Shown piece after piece: positions 1 to 4,258 of a stretch of DNA of 6,463 nt. Each line of letters begins with the position of its first letter. The stretch's first letter is position 1. The notes under the pieces are model-generated. The model was not told the origin of the DNA. It saw only the letters and a list, made by a program, of their open reading frames with translations, and did not search any database. Made by a program: the position numbers and the translations under genes. The stretch comes from Caldilineaceae bacterium (GTDB lineage: Bacteria; Chloroflexota; Anaerolineae; Caldilineales; Caldilineaceae): NCBI GenBank assembly GCA_026645635.1, contig JAPKMV010000199.1, forward strand, positions 1 to 6,463. Direction: 5' to 3'.

Positions 1-1167
1 GCTGCGGCGCTGGGCGTGGCGACGACGGTCATCCCCAACACTCAGTTTCTGATCGGCCGCGACAACCTCTTTCCTGAGCCGAAGAAGCGGGTCATTCTGG
101 AGACCTTCTATCGCGCCATGCGCCGGCGCTGGGGCGTGCTGCTAACTGCGCAGGGCGAGCCGGAGGGCGGCGCGTGGAACTTCGACGCGGACAACCGCAA
201 GCCGCTGCCCAAAGGTGGGCTGGACGCGCCGCCGGTCATGCATTTTGCGCCCGACGCCATCACCCAGGCGGTGATGGACGAAGTGGCCGCACTGCCAGGA
301 CACGTCGGCGCGGTGGAGGGCTTCGGCCTGGCTGTGACGCACGCACAGGCGCAGGCTGCGTTCGAGCAGTTTCTCGACGAGCGGCTGGCAGCGTTCGGCC
401 CCTACGAAGACGCCATGACCCGGCGCAGCGCCACGCTTTTTCACTCGCTGCTGTCGCCCTACATGAACATCGGGCTGCTGGAGCCGCTGGCGATGGCGCA
501 GGCCGCGGCGGCGCGCTACTACGCCGGGCAGGCGCCGCTCAGCTCGGTGGAGGGCTTCGTGCGCCAGGTGATCGGCTGGCGCGAATACATGTACTGGCAA
601 TACTGGCGGCTGATGCCCGACCTGGCCACCGCCAATAGTTGGGCGCATACGCGCCCCTTGCCCGGCTTCTTCTGGGACGGCCAGACCGACATGAACTGTC
701 TGCGCCATGTCATCGGCCGCGTGCTGGCCGACGGCTACAGCCACCACATCGAGCGGCTGATGGTGATCACCAACTTCTGCCTGCTGGCCGGCATTGACCC
801 CGCCGCGGTGAATGAGTGGTTCTGGGCCTGCTACGTCGACGCCTACGGCTGGGTGGTGACGCCCAACGTCATCGGCATGGGGCTTCACGCCGACGGCGGG
901 CAGATCGCCACCAAGCCTTACATCGCCTCGGCCAACTACATCAACAAGATGAGCGACTACTGCGCCGGCTGCCGTTTCAACCCCAAGGTGCGCACCGGCC
1001 CCGACGCCTGCCCCTACAATGTCCTTTACTGGAATTTCCTCATCGAACACGAGGCGCTGCTGCGCAGCAATCCGCGCTTCGGGCCGGCGGTGCTCGGCCT
1101 CAAGAATTTATCTGCGGACGAGCGCGCGGCGGTGCGGGTGCAGGCGGGGGAATGGGTGAGGGGGTGA
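1..1167 (+). CDS. Iron-sulfur bacterial (6-4) photolyase / cryptochrome-related protein, 5'-truncated
   Basis: Flavoprotein of the deoxyribodipyrimidine photolyase-related family (FeS-BCP, prototype Agrobacterium PhrB), which repairs UV (6-4) photoproducts with light energy. The frame is open from base 1, so the start lies upstream; 388 residues are visible. Numbering from the GTG at 16, candidate 4Fe-4S cysteines are C228, C316, C319 and C332. Their spacings of 88, 3 and 13 equal those I recall for PhrB C350, C438, C441 and C454. The same offset of 122 places the H243-H244 pair (motif YSHHIERL) on the PhrB active-site histidines 365/366, and W220 and W268 on the electron-transfer tryptophans 342 and 390. 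By that offset about 117 N-terminal residues (the Rossmann-like domain) are missing on the left, and the full protein would be about 505 residues, close to PhrB's 507. The last codons and the TGA stop lie inside the G-rich tandem repeat. Family assignment is firm; lesion specificity is inferred. Confidence 0.93.
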   Translation, partial: AAALGVATTVIPNTQFLIGRDNLFPEPKKRVILETFYRAMRRRWGVLLTAQGEPEGGAWNFDADNRKPLPKGGLDAPPVMHFAPDAITQAVMDEVAALPGHVGAVEGFGLAVTHAQAQAAFEQFLDERLAAFGPYEDAMTRRSATLFHSLLSPYMNIGLLEPLAMAQAAAARYYAGQAPLSSVEGFVRQVIGWREYMYWQYWRLMPDLATANSWAHTRPLPGFFWDGQTDMNCLRHVIGRVLADGYSHHIERLMVITNFCLLAGIDPAAVNEWFWACYVDAYGWVVTPNVIGMGLHADGGQIATKPYIASANYINKMSDYCAGCRFNPKVRTGPDACPYNVLYWNFLIEHEALLRSNPRFGPAVLGLKNLSADERAAVRVQAGEWVRG

Positions 1168-1193
1168 GAGGGTGAGTGGGTGAGTGGGTGAAC
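1154..1193 (+). repeat. Tandem 8-bp GGGTGAGN repeat with G-quadruplex pattern
   Basis: Five consecutive 8-bp units: GGGTGAGG, GGGTGAGA, GGGTGAGT, GGGTGAGT and a degenerate GGGTGAAC. The GGG runs are separated by about five bases, which fits the G3+N1-7 quadruplex consensus on the plus strand. The array starts inside the last codons of the photolyase and supplies its TGA stop, so a quadruplex would form at the 3' end of that mRNA. GAGAGGG at 1166-1172 can also pair with CCCTCTC at 1211-1217. A terminator role is possible but not shown; there is no T-run of the classical intrinsic type. Confidence 0.85.
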
Positions 1194-1201
1194 AAGAAAT
1201 C

Positions 1202-1229
1202 GCCCCTCGCCCCTCTCCCCTCGCCCCTC
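1202..1229 (-). repeat. Tandem 7-bp GAGGGGC repeat (minus strand), tight G-quadruplex pattern
   Basis: On the plus strand this reads as four 7-bp units: GCCCCTC, GCCCCTC, TCCCCTC and GCCCCTC. On the minus strand it gives four GGGG runs separated by three-base loops (CGA, AGA, CGA), a compact G-quadruplex consensus. It begins at the TGA stop of the channel-like gene, whose 3' untranslated region it would form. It sits back to back with the plus-strand GGGTGAGN array across the convergent junction. Confidence 0.85.
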
Positions 1230-2352
1230 AAAACAACACCAGCGTTACCAGCAGCAGCGTAAGCCCGATCAGCGGCCAGTAGAGGAGCCGCGGGAGCAGG
1301 CCGTCGGCTTGATGCACAGCTTTCTGCTCCGGCGCCGCCACCATGAGCGTTGTGATGATCGCCACGGTGAGAATCGTCGGGTAGAGCAGGATGTGCAGGC
1401 TTTCCAGGAAGACAAAGCCGTCGGATTTGATCTGGTTGCGCAGACCTGCCTGGGCCACCAGCGTGGCGAAGAAGGAGCCGGAAAGCACCCCGATCACTCC
1501 GTTCCAGCTCAGGCCAAAGACGCCTCGGCGCTCGTGGTCTTTGCTGAAGAACAAAAAGGTCACGAAGACCAGGATAAAGACCACCGTCGGGGAGAGTCCC
1601 TGCGTGAGCAGCGGCGTCACTACATCCCGTTCGATGCTCACATTGAAGTAGAGTTCGCGATCGACGCCCGAACTGGCCAGGCTGTTGAAGCCAAAGTCGC
1701 TGTTGTACGTGACATCCTTGACGCTAAAAAAGGTCTCTGTCACATCCCATCCTTCGAGGAGGAAATCCTCGTCGATGCCGGGCGTGCGCGCTGGGGAGGC
1801 GTCGGTGTACGCGGCCAGGTCGGGGACCAACTCGGTGTTGGCCTCGAAGTCTGTGTACCAGATGCGAAAGCGCACATCCTGGCGGTCGAAGGGGTAGCGG
1901 CGATAGTCGAAGGGCTGGCGCACGTTGACGACGAAATACCAGCCGACCAGTTCCTCGTCGCCCTGCTGCACGCGGTAGACCTCGGTCAGGTCCTGGCGCT
2001 CGGCTTCGGGCAGGACCACGCCCTGCGCCAGGTTTGCCGCGATGGGGTAGCGCTGCCAGATGTAGCCGGTGGCGCGTACATTGTAGGGGCCGGTGAATTC
2101 GATGGACTGAATGAACATCCCGGTGGGGATGTAGATCGGTTCGCCCCAGCCCGCAGCCTCGGCAAACTGGTCGTAGTCGGCTTTGAACGCCGTCACATCC
2201 GCCGGGGTGGTCAGCACCGTATGCCCGGCGCGCGTGGCCGGCGGAGTGGCGTAGCTGCGGTAGATCCAGAACACGATCAGCGCCAGACAGATGGCGGTAA
2301 AGCCGATGGAGAAGAACCATGCGGTGGATCGCCGCTTGATGTTCACAGACAT
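1228..2352 (-). CDS. Prokaryotic pentameric ligand-gated ion channel (Cys-loop receptor) homologue
   Basis: 374-residue membrane protein with the layout of GLIC-type channels. It has an N-terminal hydrophobic segment (about 12-31; signal or anchor), an extracytoplasmic beta-rich domain (about 45-245), then four membrane helices: M1 about 248-269, M2 about 278-300, M3 about 314-338, M4 about 352-373. The hallmark is FDYRRYPFDRQ at 148-158, nearly identical to the Cys-loop-equivalent segment I recall for Gloeobacter GLIC (FDFRRYPFDSQ). FLLEGWD at 197-203 matches GLIC's FLTGWD, and a proline (P255) sits in M1. The only cysteine is C22, in the N-terminal helix, so no Cys-loop disulfide can form, as in other bacterial members. 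N284, S291, S293 and T297 may line the pore. The ATG at 2352 lies 5 bases after the peroxidase stop, with GGAG 8 bases upstream. The stop codon abuts the minus-strand G-rich repeat. Ligand and ion selectivity cannot be read from sequence. It is last in a three-gene operon. Confidence 0.82.
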   Translation of the reverse strand: MSVNIKRRSTAWFFSIGFTAICLALIVFWIYRSYATPPATRAGHTVLTTPADVTAFKADYDQFAEAAGWGEPIYIPTGMFIQSIEFTGPYNVRATGYIWQRYPIAANLAQGVVLPEAERQDLTEVYRVQQGDEELVGWYFVVNVRQPFDYRRYPFDRQDVRFRIWYTDFEANTELVPDLAAYTDASPARTPGIDEDFLLEGWDVTETFFSVKDVTYNSDFGFNSLASSGVDRELYFNVSIERDVVTPLLTQGLSPTVVFILVFVTFLFFSKDHERRGVFGLSWNGVIGVLSGSFFATLVAQAGLRNQIKSDGFVFLESLHILLYPTILTVAIITTLMVAAPEQKAVHQADGLLPRLLYWPLIGLTLLLVTLVLF

Positions 2353-2357
2353 TTCAC

Positions 2358-3584
2358 TTACTCCTGCGTCAGCGTGTGGAGAAACGCCTCGAGTTGCTCC
2401 ATCTCGGTGGCCGTAAGGTCGAGCGGCTCCAGTTCATTGTGCCCCACCAGCGCCAGACCGCCGTCGCTGTAGTGTTCCAGCACGCTGCGCAGGTCGGGAA
2501 ATTGGCCGGTGTGCATGTACGGCGCGGTGGCGGCGACGTTGCGCAGCGTCGGCGTCTTGTGCGCGCCTTCCAGCGTGTCGCCGCTGGTCTTGAGAAAGCG
2601 CAGCGCGGCGCAGTCGGTCGGGTCGGCGTCACTGTATACCCCGGCGCAGTTGAAGGGATCCGCCTGAAGGCGCCGCAACCCTTCGCTGCGCCCCAAGGAG
2701 ATCGGCAGCCCGGGCGCGCCGGGGACAGCCGTGTTGTGAAAATCATCGTTGGTGAAGCGCGGCCCGTTGTGGCAGTCGATGCATTTGCCTTTGCCCAGGA
2801 AGAGGCGCAGTCCCGCCTCTTCGTCCGGGTTGAAGAGGGCGCGCTGCGCGGCGCGGTCGTTTTGCTCCACGGCAGCGGCGTAGGCGTCAAAGCGGGCCGG
2901 CGCAGGGAGCAGGGTGCGCTGATACGCGGCCAGCGCCTTGCCGATGTTGGCGAAGGCGCGGTTGACCGCGGTGCGGTCGGCGTCGCTCATGCCGTACCAG
3001 GCATCAAGCGCGGCGCCGCTCCCCTTCGGCGAGGCATGAAGCGGAAAGCGCGCCGTGTCTGCCAGGTCGGGCAGCGGGCCAAAGACCGCGGTATAGGGTT
3101 CGCGATAGTGTTCGGCCAGAAGATGCACGTAGGCGCTGCGGTCGCCGCCGTGCTCCAGCGGATTCTCCAGGGGAATCAGTGCCTGTGACCACTGGCTGTC
3201 GTTCTTGCCATCCCAGGTGAAAAAAGTGCTGTAGGCCGCCCCCACCAGGCTCATCGAGTTGAGCGGAATCTCGCCCACGCCCTGACCAAAGGGGCGGCCG
3301 TCGGTGAAAAAGCGGTCGGGCTGATGGCAGGTGGCGCAGGCCACCGCGCCGTTGCTGCTGAAGCGGGTGTCGAAGAAGATCGCCGCACCCAGCGCCGCCG
3401 CGGCCGGGTCGTCGGCCACCGCGTTGGACGGGTCGGCGGGGAGCGGCGGCAGGCTGTCCAGGCTGAGCGAGGCGAGCAGCGCCAGGTCGGAATCGCTCCA
3501 CAGCGGGCGATGATTCCACCAGGCCAGCGCCACCGCCAGCGCCAGCAGCAGGCCGAGGCTCAGGAAAAGGTGCGGACGCGGCAT
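2358..3584 (-). CDS. Di-haem cytochrome c peroxidase, MauG/CcpA family
   Basis: 408-residue protein that starts with a hydrophobic segment (about 5-22), so it should be exported or membrane-anchored on the outer face. Two c-type haem sites are present: CATCH (C83, C86, H87) and CIDCH (C268, C271, H272). That arrangement and the total length fit bacterial di-haem peroxidases, which reduce hydrogen peroxide, and MauG-like relatives, which oxidise protein substrates. The family signature [19 protein letters not shown] covers 344-362; Y356 or M357 could supply the distal ligand of one haem and so decide between CcpA-like and MauG-like chemistry, which I cannot settle by eye. I chose the ATG at 3584, although the frame is open to 4034, because it directly precedes the export segment and lies 2 bases after the upstream stop; the extra N-terminal frame is out-of-frame reading of the lipoprotein gene. 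No clear ribosome site precedes this ATG, so translational coupling is likely. Two further cysteines, C313 and C325, lie between haem site 2 and the C-terminus and could form a disulfide. Confidence 0.92.
   Translation of the reverse strand: MPRPHLFLSLGLLLALAVALAWWNHRPLWSDSDLALLASLSLDSLPPLPADPSNAVADDPAAAALGAAIFFDTRFSSNGAVACATCHQPDRFFTDGRPFGQGVGEIPLNSMSLVGAAYSTFFTWDGKNDSQWSQALIPLENPLEHGGDRSAYVHLLAEHYREPYTAVFGPLPDLADTARFPLHASPKGSGAALDAWYGMSDADRTAVNRAFANIGKALAAYQRTLLPAPARFDAYAAAVEQNDRAAQRALFNPDEEAGLRLFLGKGKCIDCHNGPRFTNDDFHNTAVPGAPGLPISLGRSEGLRRLQADPFNCAGVYSDADPTDCAALRFLKTSGDTLEGAHKTPTLRNVAATAPYMHTGQFPDLRSVLEHYSDGGLALVGHNELEPLDLTATEMEQLEAFLHTLTQE
2361..2366 (-). promoter_or_regulatory. Ribosome binding site of the channel-like gene
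   Basis: CAGGAG on the minus strand, with GGAG ending 8 bases before the ATG at 2352. It is also the last two sense codons (Gln-Glu) of the peroxidase, so ribosomes ending one gene sit on the entry site of the next. It supports the chosen start and co-translation of the two genes. Confidence 0.7.
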
Positions 3585-3586
3585 CG

Positions 3587-4078
3587 TCAGGGCAGAGTCA
3601 GCGGGAACGTCACCTGGTCGGTCAGATCGCCGGCCTGGATCGTAAAGGTGACGATCCACTCGCCTGGCATCTGAAAGCGCACGCCTTCGACGCGGTACTG
3701 GCCGGGCGCGTCGCCGGGCGCGGCCTGGGGCTGGGTGGGCAAGCCATGACGGTGCGCCGGCATCCCGCCGTCGACGGCGATGGTCGCGCCGCTGACCGGC
3801 TCGCCTTCCGGCGTCTGCACGGTGAGCAGCCAGGTATGCAGCGCGTTGAGCGCGATGGGCGGCGTCTCGGCCTGATAGCTGACCAGGAAGTGGCCGTTCT
3901 CGCTCAAGATTGGCCCCCCGATGGCGGCGTTGCCGGTGGGCGAGGCCGGTGTACTCGTGCAGGCGGCCGCCACCGCGGCGATGAACAAGAACAGGAGCGT
4001 CAGGCCGGCCAGCATCCGGTTGCGTGTACTGCACGCGGCCCGCTGGCCGATTGGGCAGGCAAAGAGTCGTGTCATCAT
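3587..4078 (-). CDS. YtkA/FixH-like periplasmic lipoprotein
   Basis: 163-residue secreted lipoprotein. From the ATG at 4078 there is a short basic leader, a hydrophobic stretch (about 22-39) and a lipobox ending AAAC with the acylated cysteine at residue 40. A Thr/Ser/Pro/Gly-rich tether and a beta-sandwich-like domain follow. That domain carries the pattern of YtkA/FixH-type proteins: HTWLLTV, a [16 protein letters not shown] stretch, [26 protein letters not shown] and an alternating C-terminal strand. M106, H109, H111 and M137 are candidate metal ligands, since small domains of this sort are often linked to copper or haem enzyme systems (inference). It opens the operon and ends 2 bases before the di-haem peroxidase, a pairing I believe recurs in bacteria. 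The frame is open to an ATG at 4159, but that adds a non-signal-like leader. The ATG at 4015 would make a classical 19-residue lipoprotein signal but loses the positive charges. The start is therefore uncertain. Confidence 0.68.
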   Translation of the reverse strand: MMTRLFACPIGQRAACSTRNRMLAGLTLLFLFIAAVAAACTSTPASPTGNAAIGGPILSENGHFLVSYQAETPPIALNALHTWLLTVQTPEGEPVSGATIAVDGGMPAHRHGLPTQPQAAPGDAPGQYRVEGVRFQMPGEWIVTFTIQAGDLTDQVTFPLTLP

Positions 4079-4088
4079 GGTAAGCCTG

Positions 4089-4118
4089 ATTTTATGCCGG
4101 TTCGCCCTGTTCCTGCAA
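4089..4118 (-). promoter_or_regulatory. Possible sigma70-type promoter of the lipoprotein-peroxidase-channel operon
   Basis: On the minus strand TTGCAG (4118-4113) and TAAAAT (4094-4089, five of six to TATAAT) are 18 bases apart. Transcription would begin near 4082, only a few bases before the ATG at 4078, giving a nearly leaderless message. Alternatively the true start is the ATG at 4015, with a leader of about 67 bases. The -35 match is weak. Confidence 0.25.
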
Positions 4119-4192
4119 TTCAAATGGGTGGATTCAAAACTAATCGAAGAACAATGCAAATCCGCCGCATCCGCCTAAGCGCGGTCTTTGGT

Positions 4193-4220
4193 TTGCTTCC
4201 CACCTCCTGTACGCTATACT
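4193..4220 (+). promoter_or_regulatory. Possible sigma70-type promoter of the caspase-NACHT gene
   Basis: TATACT at 4215-4220 matches the -10 consensus at five of six positions. TTGCTT at 4193-4198, 16 bases upstream, is a weak -35. Transcription would begin near 4227, leaving a leader of about 32 bases. No purine-rich ribosome site lies before the ATG at 4259, so initiation may be weak or SD-independent. The region is clearly more AT-rich than the genes on either side. Confidence 0.35.
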
Positions 4221-4258
4221 TGACACAGAATCAGCCCTTATCAACTTGTGTGACGCCG

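Noticed and set aside
142..1050. A minus-strand open frame of about 302 codons opposite the photolyase.
   Set aside because: The plus-strand frame is an unmistakable photolyase; the antisense translation is low-complexity in Val, Gly, His and Arg with no family motif.
1166..1217. GAGAGGG/CCCTCTC inverted repeat considered as an intrinsic terminator stem.
   Set aside because: It is only 7 bp with a loop of 38 bases and no U-run; pairing does not extend beyond the heptamer, so I do not annotate a terminator.
1154..1229. Tandem repeats considered as a CRISPR array.
   Set aside because: Units are 7-8 bp, directly abutting, with no spacers; they are a microrepeat.
1309..2472. A plus-strand open frame of about 387 codons opposite the channel gene.
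   Set aside because: The minus-strand frame has a good ribosome site, four membrane helices and the RRYPFDRQ motif, whereas the plus-strand translation lacks any coherent domain.
3585..4034. An N-terminal extension of 150 residues on the di-haem peroxidase.
   Set aside because: It overlaps the lipoprotein gene in another frame, is Arg-rich without domain features, and is followed by a proper start with an export segment at 3584.
4220..4225. A perfect TTGACA, considered as the -35 box of the caspase-NACHT gene.
   Set aside because: No acceptable -10 lies 15-19 bases downstream (best options match 3 of 6 or fewer), so TATACT just upstream as a -10 is the better reading.
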